Shown here piece by piece: positions 1 to 11,076 of a stretch of DNA of 64,000 bases. Position 1 is the first letter of the stretch. Each line of letters begins with the position of its first letter. The notes under the pieces are model-generated. The model saw nothing but the letters and a program-made list of their open reading frames with translations. It did no database searches and was not told the origin of the DNA. Origin of the DNA: Isoetes taiwanensis (taxonomy: Eukaryota > Streptophyta > Lycopodiopsida > Isoetales > Isoetaceae); the NCBI GenBank assembly GCA_021234155.1, contig JAJEKV010000259.1, positions 372,001-436,000 of the forward strand. Direction: 5' to 3'. The position numbers and the translations under genes were made by a program.

Positions 1-4
1 TGCA

Positions 5-206
5 GGCAGTGTCATACTTAGGTACACTTTTATGTACAATATTTAGCACTCAGTTGGACTCCTTTAGCAGCTATTTGGTTTTTGCTTTAAGAGCTTCCTG
101 CTGTTGTCCTGCAGCTGCTTCTTCGAATGTAAGCAGTGTCATACTCAGGTACACTTTTATGTACGCTGTATTTAGTCAATTGGACTCCTTTAGCAGCCAA
201 TTGGGC
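5..206. repeat. Imperfect direct repeat at window start
   Basis: Two copies of a segment of about 75 bp lie about 130 bp apart, at roughly 5-80 and 132-206. Both contain GCAGTGTCATACT, AGGTACACTTTTATGTA and TTGGACTCCTTTAGCAGC in the same order. No coding frame is convincing. It may be an eroded tandem duplication in intergenic DNA. Confidence 0.7.
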
Positions 207-210
207 TAAA

Positions 211-2660
211 AGTTCTCTGATCTGCCCCAAAGCAGTCCTGCATTGAGGGATTCATCTGATCTTGGAGCAGTTGCATTCTGGGCGTGGCATCACCAGAAGG
301 TTTACATCTTTCCATCTCCAATTACGTCCAAAATGACGGGTCCAGGTTCACTCCTTTTTCCATCTAGAAGTCGCTTGATCAATCAAAACACAGGCCTCCA
401 AGTTTTAGCAGATGTTTTTCTATAACTTACAGCTTATTTAGAAAGTCCTAGTGCTCTGATGCTAAATGCAAGTTAAGTTTGTTTCATTTATAGGTGGATA
501 TATATAATAAATCTTTATATCACGGCTCGCATGTCTCTTACGTTGTAATTTAGAAAATGGAGAGCTCATATTATTCGAATATTGTGGCAAGCCTGTGATG
601 AGTTTTTGGATAATATAGTCTATGAAAATGTGACATGAAACAAGGTGGTTCTGATATTTTGACAACATCCTCCACCAAACACGTGTGTGAAATGTGGATT
701 TAAATAATTGAAACAAGAGGCTGAGATAATTAGAGATGTGAAATCAGCCTAACTACCCCTTTAAGCAACATCTCGTCCAAATAATTCAAATATTTGGATA
801 TCCTCCTGGAAGAAGTAGCTTTAGAATTTATGTTGGATCAATTTACTATCTGGCCAATATAAAATTGGGATCATGACTTCAAATGCAATAATAATGTATG
901 CATTCTATGCCATCCACGTGAACAATTAAGAAATCAAGAATATCAAATATAATGTAACAAAGCTATATTGAGGTGTTGCCGCATAAAGGGTTGCCCGAAC
1001 GAAGGGATTAAAAAATAGAAGGAAGAAAGATACCAAGCATCAAAGAAGCGAAATCAAAGAAGAAAGTAATGTATGTGTGATGGCTGCGCTATGTGGAGAT
1101 GCAATCTGAATGTATCCGCTACAGTTATCTATATTTCAACAACTCAATATAGAAGCAAGTGGAGGAAGAGTGGCTGGGTTTTTTTTTTTTGGGTCTGCCT
1201 TCCAATCCAGCTGTGTCGCTATCTCCATCACCAATTTATCATATTTTGCATATATTCCAGGTCCATCACTACCATTCCTAGGGTATGCCCTTTGGTCAAC
1301 CCAAAATAGCAGATATAGAGGTGTTACAATAGACTTTATAAATTAAAGGAATTTCTTCATACCACTGTTGCAACAACTTTGCCCTAACAACCTTGTTCTT
1401 AGTCACTTCACCTTGGCATTTGAAACTAATATGTAATGAGGGCAACCTTCCATAAGATAGTACCTTGTTTTTCTTTAATAATAGTGTTTTGCTATATAAG
1501 AAATGAGGGATAGGATTTTTTTAAGTCGAAAGATATTCTGTTAAAAAACTTTCAGAATCAAATTTAAGATTTGCCTCGTGAATTATAAAATTCTTCGAAA
1601 TTCATTAAACTTTCGCCACATTTGCTATTCCATTCTGAAAAAGATTCGCCAAATATTTTTTATCTTTGCGGACTTAGGAAAACTTAGGCACAACACTATT
1701 GTTCCAGTTATAGTTGTTAGTGTAAGTGATTAAAAAATGAAATGTGCTCATTTAATAATTGGAATTGTTGTAATATGCCAACAAGTCTGGCAGTAAAATA
1801 TACAGTTTGTTTAGCTAGCAAGGCTATAGTGCGTATACAAGTTCTGATAAACTACTTATAAAGATATAATGCTCCTGCATTTAAAATTATCACTATCTTT
1901 GTAAGAGAAAGTAAGAGATATGCCCAAATGTATAATGGACATTTATCTTCTCCACTTCGTTAGTATGCTTCGTTTATAGAAGTATGAGCAATGGCTGGGC
2001 CTTTTGAGAAGGGAGGCTACATATTTCCTTTAGTTTGTTTTGCCCTGCTTAATGTATCTTGATTATAAATCATTTATGGAAGGAATTATTCAGGATTAAT
2101 CTAGCATTGAATTTTGCTTTAATTCAAATGAAACTATAGTGCATAGGGAAAGAGGTCTATTTGTTTCTTACAAGGCATTTTGTTTTCAATATTGTGCTCT
2201 TTATTATTGCTTCCTCTTGCCAAGTCTTATATATCCAGTGAGAATTCAATACTGAAACCATGCTAAATAAGCAATCTCCAGCAATAGCAAAAGATGAATC
2301 TTATCACCATACCAACCATATCTCTCGAAAGATTATTTTATCACCATACCAAACAACAAAAATAGCACCCTAACAAGTTTGGCTTTGCCTGTACCACAAC
2401 CTTCTGGTGTGCCTTTTGCTAGTTTTTTTTTTCTTTTTGATAAAAGATGTCTCTTTAGAATACTCTTCTATTGTACTTTATCAAACTTATGAGGTACATT
2501 CCTTATATACCCTGTTGATGTAATCCAACTTATCTACTTATTGTAGTCCATTCTATTTTCATTCACTTGAGGTTATCCATTTCTTATTTTTGTGGTGTTG
2601 TTTGACGTTGCTAAAACATGAAGGTAGATATCTATATCAACATCCTTCTTTCTAAAGAAG
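211..2660. other. AT-rich intergenic stretch, no gene seen
   Basis: Only short chance frames occur here on both strands, and none resembles a known protein. The sequence has homopolymer runs (for example the T run near 1180) and no recognisable terminal repeats or RNA gene. Confidence 0.5.
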
Positions 2661-2669
2661 GGTGTTGAT

Positions 2670-3435
2670 ATGGTGCATCTTCCGCAGGATATATGTCTTG
2701 GGTCGGATGACGTGGATGATTTAATTTATGACATATTTTCGGATATCCAACAAAACTGGAAAAGAAGTGATTTTCAGGACACGTCGTGCTATACTATCAC
2801 CTTAGAACCATTTTGTGGATGAGATCAATAAGAAGATGGCGTCGCTCATCCTTGGAGAGACGACATATTACTTTAGTGCTGATCGAATCATAGACACAGA
2901 TGGCCAACAAGCAGGTTTATATCCGATTGAGTTTCTTAATGCACAAACTCCAAGTGATGTATCGCCCCACGAGCTCAATCTGAAGGTGGGAATAATTGTC
3001 ATGTTGTTGAGGTCTACGTCATTCAAGAAGGGCATGTGCAATGGAACACGATTGATTATACGAAAGCTGGGAAGACGTGTCATTGAGGCAGAGATAGTAA
3101 CTAGAACCCATGTTGGTGACGCTGTGCTCCTACCACGCATTCCAATTGTGCCTATCGATTCAAGTTTGCCATTTCAGTTTGGAAGGGTGCAATTTCCTTT
3201 GCGGCCAGCCTTTGCCATGACGATGAAAAAGTCCTAGGGCTAGACAATGCATAAGGTGGGGATATATCTTCCAAAGCCGGTCTTTATGCATGGACAATTA
3301 TATGTGGCATTCTCAAGGGTACAAAATCGACAAGGAATTCGGGTTGCTATCAAAGACCCATCGTCCATGCCTCAAGAAGGTGCCAATACAATTTCAAGGT
3401 TCACAAGGAACATGGTTTACACAGATGCTTTGTGA
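2670..3435 (+). pseudogene. Helitron PIF1-like helicase C-terminal remnant
   Basis: The translated pieces follow the C-terminal end of plant Helitron helicases. In order they show an acidic segment (ICLGSDDVDDLI), the DEINKKM segment, a segment around GMCNGTRLIIR, FPLRPAFAMTMKKS (cognate of the AFAMTINKSQGQ helicase motif) and HGQLYVAFSRVQ (motif VI). Stops interrupt the frame near 2819 and at 3235-3243, so it is dead. The Walker A/B part and the Rep domain are absent from the flanks. It belongs to a different Helitron subfamily from the element at 27-34 kb, whose corresponding motif reads AYSTTFHSCLGLTL. No Helitron termini were found around it. Confidence 0.85.
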
Positions 3436-3473
3436 TGGAGGTAAGTGTCATGTCCTCAACTAATGTTCTGACA

Positions 3474-4330
3474 TCTTTTTTTTACGAAAGACAATTTCTA
3501 TTAATATGAAAACACTAATACAATGGGACATCAAGGGAGATGGAGAGAACCCCAAACCTCATCCCTGATATCTAAATGTAACTTCGAGGTAAAAAACTGG
3601 TCGAGATTTGATTTCTTGGTAGAGGTTCGTAACAAGAGTATGCGGCCTTCTGAAGACAAGATGACACCTGCATTTTCACACTGCCCAACAAAATAGAGCC
3701 CTGCAAATATTGAATGCCCACTTCTTCAAGCAGGGCCATCTATCTAGAAAAATGCCCAAAGGAACTTCTTGACTTGTGAGGGAAGCATGAAAAGAAGATC
3801 GCACAGCTGACCATATGGGGCAGAGATTGCCACAGAGCACAAAACAATGCTCAATTGTTTTGTGTGCAAGCTTACAAATTGGACAGGGAGGACTAACTGC
3901 AGGCTTGAAAGAGTGAACTTGAAACATTGGTTCTCACTGCCATAAAAGAATAGAATGCTATGGAATAATATTTTTGTTCCACACTCTGGCGGACCATACC
4001 GATGCATGCTTTGCTTTTGCAATTCTCAGTGACCAGTGCACTAATGGTATACAGAGGAGGTTGCATGGAAAGCTCCCTATAACAAGTCCGAACAAAATCC
4101 TTTCCCCATGCAATATCTGCTACAAGGTGCCACACACAGTCATTCTCGAAGTTGGGTCGCAGAGAAATATTATCTGCCACCACTTCCCATATGGGATAAT
4201 CCCGCGAAGTAATGGAGAACGGAATGGGGGCAGCAAGAATGGCTTCCCCCATTCTGTTCTCCAAAGCAAAGATTAAACCGGATTCTACCGGTTTCTGCAA
4301 AGCTATTTGTCATTCTTGATCAGAATGGCT
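3474..4330 (-). pseudogene. LINE (L1-type) 3' fragment with zf-RVT domain
   Basis: Read on the minus strand, two overlapping frames (4300-3893 and 3927-3676) resemble the C-terminal region of plant L1 reverse transcriptases. The second contains the zf-RVT signature CPICKLAHKTIEHCFVLC (C-x2-C...H-x3-C). The frames are offset, which implies a frameshift near 3900. An A-run on the minus strand (T-run at about 3475-3482 on plus) fits the poly(A)-side end of a 5'-truncated LINE. No endonuclease or RT catalytic core is present. Confidence 0.75.
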
Positions 4331-5353
4331 CAAGATTTTTCAAGAAGGCTCACCTACTTTGCTTGACGTAGACTAAACGTGTCTTTAAACTCTTGCCAAG
4401 AGCGAAGACGTCCATTAGAATATCAATCCTGGAGCTGGGAGGTAGCCATCTACGCTGAGTCTTAGGATGCATGGTAGAGACCAATGGAGGGGCGTCGGGT
4501 AAGGGCACCCAAAGAAAAGGAGAAGAGGCGTGTAGCATGTTTAAAGGAAGCTGAATGGATTCAATGAGCTGACAGCTCTCCAAGCTTTAAGGAGAGTAGA
4601 GTCGGGGAAAAGGAGAAGAGGCATGTAGCCTGTTTAAAGGAAGCAATAGAGCCTTTGAGGAGACCGTGAAGAAAAGGAAGGTGAAGAAAAGGAAGGCTCC
4701 ATGGAATAAGCTCAAGGCAGACAAGAGAGGAGAGAAGACTTGCCAGAAGGCTCTAAAGCATGGACAAGCAAGCGCATCCCACAAGACTGCATGCTTTATG
4801 CCTTTTCTTGTAGGCAAATTATATTTTTTCCCCCCATTACTACTCCGGGTATTCTGAATCAGTTGATTCCAACGTTGTTTACTTCAACTAAATTTGAACA
4901 GCGTTGTAGAAAAACACTTGCAATAAGAATTTCAAGAAGGAACACCACATGCGATATATCCACAATGGGCACATAGACATGAGCTTGGAATTTTGGGTGC
5001 ATGTAGCCTATCATGCAACCCAGAAGCTCCTCCTACGACCCTGTATTTTTTATAGCCTCAACAAACAATTTCCTGCATGTCAATATGCTCTTTGTTAATC
5101 TAATCTCCCTTGGTTATGATGCACTCTGCAATATAATGACTGCTCCACAAGTTTAGGAGGATACTATAGAAGGATAATTTAATTGTGTCCTATAAAATCC
5201 ATTTTTCTCCCGTCTGTCATACATGCTCGGCACAAACAGCAAAAAACCATAGATGGTCAAAAGCTGCCCATCACTTGGTGGTAACATACATGAAAGGCTG
5301 TATATACACAGACAGATTTATAAGATTTATAGAACATCTCGCAGTGGAACCCA
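4331..5353. other. Intergenic, short duplicated motif
   Basis: No gene was recognised. A segment of about 35 bp (AAAGGAGAAGAGGC, then TGTTTAAAGGAAGC) is present twice, near 4516-4550 and 4608-4644. The right part is probably the 3' flank of the bHLH gene that ends at 5354. Confidence 0.4.
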
Positions 5354-6517
5354 TCAGCTGGTTTGCCTTCTTGAGTTTGAATTTCCCAGGGAGAGTTGTA
5401 TATCCACTCCATCTTCTTTGTGCAGAAGCAATTGCAAGGACTTATTATCTTTCCTACATGCTAGATCCTTTAAGGCTGCAGTATCAGACATAGATGATAA
5501 AGAAACAAATGATGAGTCTGCTCTAGGAGCAACAAAGGTTTGTGATGTTTGAACTGGAACCTGTGATTCCTGCCCTGAAAGAATTTGAACTAGATAATCA
5601 GGTAATGGCTGCGATGGCGATGGGTAGCGTGGCGCAGGCCTCTCAATAGATGAATAACTAGGTACTGGACATGGAAAAAATTGTCCCCTTGTCTCAGAAA
5701 GCCTAGGATGTTCAAATAGACTTGCATGATGTGGGTAGCCAGAATATGAATTAGAGACGCCTGTTGGGGCATCCATAGTGTCTGCAGTTGCATCTACATT
5801 TCTTTGAATCAGGGGAGAGATAGCCTGTAAACATTGCTGTAAGTGAAATTCCAGCTGCAAAGTTTGTGCCTTTATAGCTTCTCTTTCTTCTTTTAGGTCC
5901 TCTTTTTCTCGGGTAATCTGTCATAAGTAGAAACTTTAGATTGGCATTATTAGAAGACTTACTAAACATATAACTTTGCAAACTATACGTACATCCTGGG
6001 ATTCAACTACCAGGGACGCGTGTTCATCACGGAGTCTCTTAATTTCCGAGTGCAACTCTTTTACTGCCTGTAAGCTATCAATGAGAATAGTAGCCTTATC
6101 ATTCTTTGGTCGATCTGGATCTGAAAGAAAGCGTTTCACAATCTAAGTAAGCCCTTTCTTCATGGTTTGACATATATTCAGACATAAGAGCAATATATAG
6201 TTGCTGTGCTGGTACAGAGCAGTATATAGTGGTACATGGGAAAACTGCCTAGCTATACTTTGTAAGATGTGTGGAACATGAACAAAAAATGTGAAGAAAA
6301 TCTACAAGTTCTTGAACTGCTAATAAGGAAATTTGTATGCTATATACTTAGCCATGCACCTAACACTGCAAATTGATCTAGTATTTGCAAAAAGAGTTTA
6401 TTTTTTGCTTAATCACAAGAGCTTACCAAGCACGCCTGCCAGTTCTGCAAATTGCTCATTTAAACGATCTCGCCTCAGTTTTTCTCGATCTGCTTTATGT
6501 ACTTTCCTTGCAGACAT
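5354..6517 (-). CDS. bHLH transcription factor, subgroup IVb (bHLH121/bHLH11-like)
   Basis: Three coding exons join in frame: 6517-6427, 6120-5993 and 5917-5354, with GT/AG borders (G|GTAAGC, TTTCAG|AT, GAT|GTACGT, GACAG|ATT). The product is about 260 aa. Residues 1-70 form the bHLH: basic region ARKVHKADREKLRRDRLNEQF, then DPDRPKNDKATIL and helix 2. A leucine-zipper-like coiled coil (ESQD-ITREKEDLKEERE) follows, then a Pro/Ser-rich tail ending in a short QLSLG motif. The KADREKLRR and DPDRPKNDKATIL segments are typical of plant bHLH121 (URI)/bHLH11, nuclear regulators of iron-deficiency responses; that role is inferred from the family. The frame stays open upstream of Met 6517 to an acceptor-like site at 6546, so an upstream exon could add residues. 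I found no in-phase coding exon there and treat 7.0-7.5 kb as probable 5' UTR. Confidence 0.85.
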
Positions 6518-7501
6518 GGGGCTTAATGCTGCAATTCTTGCAGTCCTATAGATGAGGAAATTAAATGTAGTGTCACAACTAGTCTGATCAAATAATGAAC
6601 ATGATATTTACTTCAAACTTAAAAGTTTCAAATGAAATATTATGATAAGAACTTTTGAAGCTTCAATAAAGTCTCTTTATAGTGTTAATCTTTTAAATTT
6701 TACTGGCAATCTATTGGAAACTATTTAAAGCCACTGATTTATGAAAGACGACAAGAAAGACCTACTTTGATCTATTACTGATGGCAACAAAGTTCAGTGA
6801 AACCTGAAGATACATATTTGACACATTGTGCAATGCATGTGAAATGCTATGGTCTTATTAACAGGTAACAAACATGGACTACTGTGCATAAAGGGGTGAT
6901 ATTGAACAAAGTGACTTCAGTGGCAAGGATACTAGCTATTTGGACACACGAAAAGAACCACCGACCAGACTTTATGACTAGAAACTTCTTGTTAGATGCG
7001 AAACACGAATTTGGAATAGAAAATTCTGTTAGTAGAGCAGCGAAGCCAGGAGAGTAAATCCAATTTCGCTAACATTCAAAACCCCTCCCCCCCAAAACCC
7101 AAACAAGAAAATCAATTAACAATATGTAAAGATCAAACACTCCCCATCATTCTGAAACGCCAACCAGAGCAAAGAAGCACGAATCAGAACAAAAACTACT
7201 TTTAAGAGAGAAAGCAAAAAAAGGAAGGAAAAATCTCAACAAAATTGAAGAAAAAAAAGCTTGAATTAAGCTACAAGAGGCAAACGATCAAGAATTTACA
7301 AGGATCAAAGCCTTCTAAGCTCCTGCAACGACATTCTCCGAGACGATGGAGCAGGGGCGAGTCCTGGATAGAAGGGGCGACTGTGGCCTCCGGTAAGCAA
7401 TAGCCGCCGTGTCCATAGTTTTTACCGATTATAGCAGGTCGCCAAACTTGTGGGCGGCACGCGCCTTTGTCCTTCCATAGATCGAGAGGGCATGTGCCAA
7501 A

Positions 7502-7590
7502 CACGTGGAAGGTGGATTCGGCACACGCTTTAAATCTGCTGATCTGGCATGACACGTGGCATGCTAACCGTACTGATAGCTTTCCACGTG
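7502..7590. promoter_or_regulatory. Cluster of three G-boxes upstream of the bHLH gene
   Basis: The palindrome CACGTG occurs at 7502-7507, 7553-7558 and 7585-7590, each as CACGTGG or CCACGTGG, within 90 bp. It lies about 1 kb upstream of the bHLH start codon. G-boxes are bound by plant bHLH and bZIP factors, so self- or ABA/light-type regulation is possible. Assignment to this gene rests on position only. Confidence 0.5.
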
Positions 7591-7599
7591 GCTAGATCT

Positions 7600-9135
7600 T
7601 ATTCGGTGATTTTTGCCGTCAAACTTTGCTGTTTGTTTATCATTCCAGTGCCTCACATTTTGCATTAACCTAAAGTATTAGGAATCCAATTCAATTAAAG
7701 TATTAGGAACGACACTGCAAATCCAAAAAAAAATGAATATATGACCCTTCAGTTCGGGAAGGGCCTATCTATCCTTTGTAACCCCAAAGGTCATTGCCAG
7801 GTCAACCACAACGTGCTTTGTAAAAGATTTGCGCTCTCCATTTGCACTGTTGGCACCACTAGCTTCGAGTCAAGGGATTAAAAAATCCCCAGAGCCGTGG
7901 AGGAGTTTCATTCCATAATTTCATGACTAACATATTTTTCAACTATTATAGAATTAGTAATCCTTCTTATGCCTTCTTAATTGGGCCATGTTTAAGTAAG
8001 TTTTATTGTTAGAAATTACTTTGCACGTCTCGTGTCAAAAATCCTAATCTAACTAATGTGAATGTTTGGAGAAGTGAAAAGTCATGTTGCATAAATTCTT
8101 GTTGAAAATGTCGTTGGCCATTTTTTAAGTCCTAAAAGGGCAAGTGTCAAGTCAGGTCGTTGTTTTGTTCTAGGATAAACTTTTGTAGCAACACATGGCA
8201 CTTCCAACAACACGAAAATGAAGTTGAGGTCGATTCCATTCACCTAGTGAAGCAGAGGTAGGAGACCAAGCAGTGAAGTGGCTAAACCAAGCGGTCGTCT
8301 TCTACGCTTTTCTAGCATCAGGGATCTCAAGGCCATCTTACAAGCTTAGCAAATGGCTTCTGGCCTTCTAGATTGTTGGAGCTCTATAGATGGACTTTCT
8401 ATAGACAATTTTTGAAGGTTTTTAGGCCTTCCTGATGCTCCGCAGATGGATTTTAAAGTCTTTTAGGCCTTCTTGATGCTCTGGATTTTAGAGGTCTTAA
8501 TCTTGTAAAACTCCTCTATCTACACTAAAATTCTGTGCTGAAAATAAGTCTTCTATTTCTATATTGTAAGAGAATCGCTTTTGCTCTACCATTCCGACAC
8601 AAGAGAGAGACCTAGTCCTGGCTGCCGCCGGTCGTGGGGCCCCCCTCACTATGCAAGAATAGCATCACAAAAGCCATTCCCCTATACAACAAGGCAATTT
8701 GGCAAAAATCATTTTTGAAGCAGACTTTGACATCAAGCACAAAAATATCAAGGAAAGCACTACGTATTGGGTTCATGCAATACATAATACAAAAGTGGCA
8801 TTCTAGCTTTTAGAAGCCATTTTCACTTTTTGGCAATCATTTACAATGTTGAACTTGGACTCATAGTCATCCTTAATGTAAGAGGTTGAAATGGAATACA
8901 CACGTATATTATTAGATTATGCCCTCTTATTGAGGCTTCCATGGGATATATAAAACATGCACATAATCCTTCTATCACCAACCACATCACATAAATAGAC
9001 AATTGTTACATGTAGGATGATGTCATTCTCGTACTATATAATATCACTCTAGTATGAATCAATTGGGCGTAGTCCACGGGTTTAGTTGTTTCCCATCACT
9101 CATGTTCACGTACCAAGGACGGTCAGTGGAGATGA
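7600..9135. other. Intergenic, no gene seen
   Basis: No coding sequence or transposon protein was recognised. A partially repeated phrase (TTTTAGGCCTTC, then TGATGCTC) occurs twice near 8425 and 8465. Confidence 0.4.
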
Positions 9136-9205
9136 GGAGGTCAACCCTCCCCTTGAGGGGATCATGGGAAATAATCCTCGCCTCGAGAGGGGAGGGTTGA
9201 CCTCC
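9136..9205. repeat. Perfect 18-bp inverted repeat (foldback)
   Basis: GGAGGTCAACCCTCCCCT at 9136-9153 is the exact reverse complement of 9188-9205, with a 34-nt spacer that is itself partly palindromic. It lies just outside the 3' LTR of the copia element. It could be a small MITE or foldback remnant; no clear target duplication was seen. Confidence 0.7.
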
Positions 9206-9282
9206 CTTAAACCCATGTCCGAGCAGGATAAGCACTGTAAAATCCCACTGAATCCGTCCTCTTCGATCCTAATCTTCATAAA

Positions 9283-9514
9283 ATGAGCAAGATTTGGGCT
9301 CTGTTTTCTCAGAAAATGGCTATGCAAAATAGAAGACATCCTGTCTATTAGGAGTTGGTTAAAGCGGCCACCGAGATGTCTTCTATTTCAGAATCTATGC
9401 CAAAATTGGCTGCTGGAATTTAAGGTTTGTTGAACATTAATCAGGCTAATAACAGCACAGACCTTTTGTGTTTTTTAATGTCTGTTTGTTACGCCTTTAC
9501 AGCATGTTCCAACA
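9283..9514 (-). repeat. 3' LTR of the copia element
   Basis: Its first base is at 9514 (minus), directly after the polypurine tract. The inner half matches the 5' LTR well (segments around GCGGCCACCGAGATG and GGCTGCTGGAATTTAAGG), while the outer 75 bp are diverged. The 5' LTR has an extra duplication of ATATGCATAAATAG that is absent here. Confidence 0.75.
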
Positions 9515-9655
9515 CTCCCCCTCAAATCAGACTTAACAAGACAACTAAAAATGATAAAATTAACTACTCAACTTAGCTGTTTCTAGTGGATATGGATTAG
9601 CTGCTCCCTTTGGTTGCTCCCCCTCAGAATGGAAATGAATTGCAGCCGATGACAC

Positions 9656-11043
9656 TCATATAGTAGTCATCCCTAACTCATTAATGCGCCTGCAGAATGG
9701 TTTTCTACCCAAAGGTTTTGTGAATACATCAGCTGGCATTTTATCTGTCCTGAGATACTGCACATCAATTTTGCCCTCTATGCCCTCTATGATTTTTTCT
9801 CTTGTGAAATGATACTGCACCTGTATATATTTGGCTTTTGAAAAATTAGTGGGATTTTTAGCAAGTGACAACGCTGCCTTGTTGTCATTGAAAATGATAG
9901 TGCCTTGTTCCTGAGCTATATTGAGCTCTTTTAACATTCTTCTCAACCAAATGGCCTCTTTGGCAACAGAAGCAAGTGCCATGTATTCAGACTCGCAACT
10001 TGATGCGGCAGTTGCCTTTTGTTTTTAACTGGACCAGCTCACTGCTCCCCCTTCCGATCTATAGAATCTCCTGCATGATCTGTGTCAGCATACCCTACAA
10101 AAGTGAGTGAGCTACCAGCATGAAAGGTGATGCCAAGGTTCTTAGTGCCTTGTAGGTATCTGAGCAATCGCTTAAGGCCCTGCCAATGTTGAGTCTCCGG
10201 CTTCTCGAGAAACTGACTGAGGGTAATCACAGCTTGAGAAATATCCGGTCGCGTGCAGACCATGAAGTGCATCAGGGAGCTAACGATGCTTCTATAGCTT
10301 ATCGCTCGTAATTCGGAGTCAATACTTTTAAGGGAATGAGAAGGCTAAGTGGTAGCAGGGGTGGAGATGGGCTTACTTTCCTCCATGTTACATCTGTTGA
10401 GGAGAGATTGGATCACTTTAGTCTGATAGAGGGTGATGTTGCCACTGTCTGCATCTTTCAGCACTTGAATGCCAAGGAAGTAGCGCAATGCTCCAAGATC
10501 AGTCATGTGGAAGCATGTATTGAGGGCTGCTTTGGTGATATTCATGAGCAATGGACAGTTACTAGCCAAGATCAGATCATCTACGTAGAGTACGATGATG
10601 ATCATTTTAGAATCATGGACTTTGTAATACCTGTTCCAATCAGCTTGGCTGCGTGAGAACCCCCTGTCTGAAAAGAATTGGTGTATAGTGTGATACCATT
10701 GCCTGGATGACTGCTACAGGCCATAAAGGGCATGTTTCAGCTTATATACCAAGTTCTCTTGTTCTTTTTGTGTGAAGCAAAGAGCCTACTTCATGTAAAC
10801 TTCCTCCTTTAAGTGGCCATGGAGGAATGCTGTTTTTACATCCATTTGTTGGAGATCCAAATTATGTGCAACTGCCATAGCAATGACCAATCTAACGGAT
10901 GTCAAGCGTGCCACAGGTGCAAATGTTTCATGGAAATCAATTCCGAGTATTTGGGAATACCCCTTTGCTACGAGACGTGCTTTGAATCTATCAATGTGTC
11001 CTTCTTCATCATACTTGACTTTGTAAACCCATTTGCACGGCAC
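9656..11043 (-). pseudogene. Copia reverse transcriptase / RNase H, broken
   Basis: Fragments in order on the minus strand are: RT N-terminal part 11043-10786 (KWVYKVKYDEEGHIDRFKAR, FAPVARLTSVR, QMDVKTAFLHG), catalytic segment 10605-10345 (VLYVDDLILAS, DLGALRYFLG), connection 10272-10039 (RPDISQAV, GYADTDHAGD) and RNase H 9982-9656 (NDNKAALSLAKNP, DVFTKPLGR). The metal-binding YVDD is intact. The reading frame is interrupted between each fragment, so no full polymerase can be made. Confidence 0.9.
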
Positions 11044-11076
11044 AGCTTTTCTGTTTGGAGGAAGGGGGCATAAGGT

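Noticed and set aside
7271-7555. 94-codon minus frame upstream of the bHLH gene as its N-terminal exon
   Set aside because: No donor joins it in phase to the exon at 6545, and it does not resemble bHLH N-termini; 5' UTR or chance is more likely.
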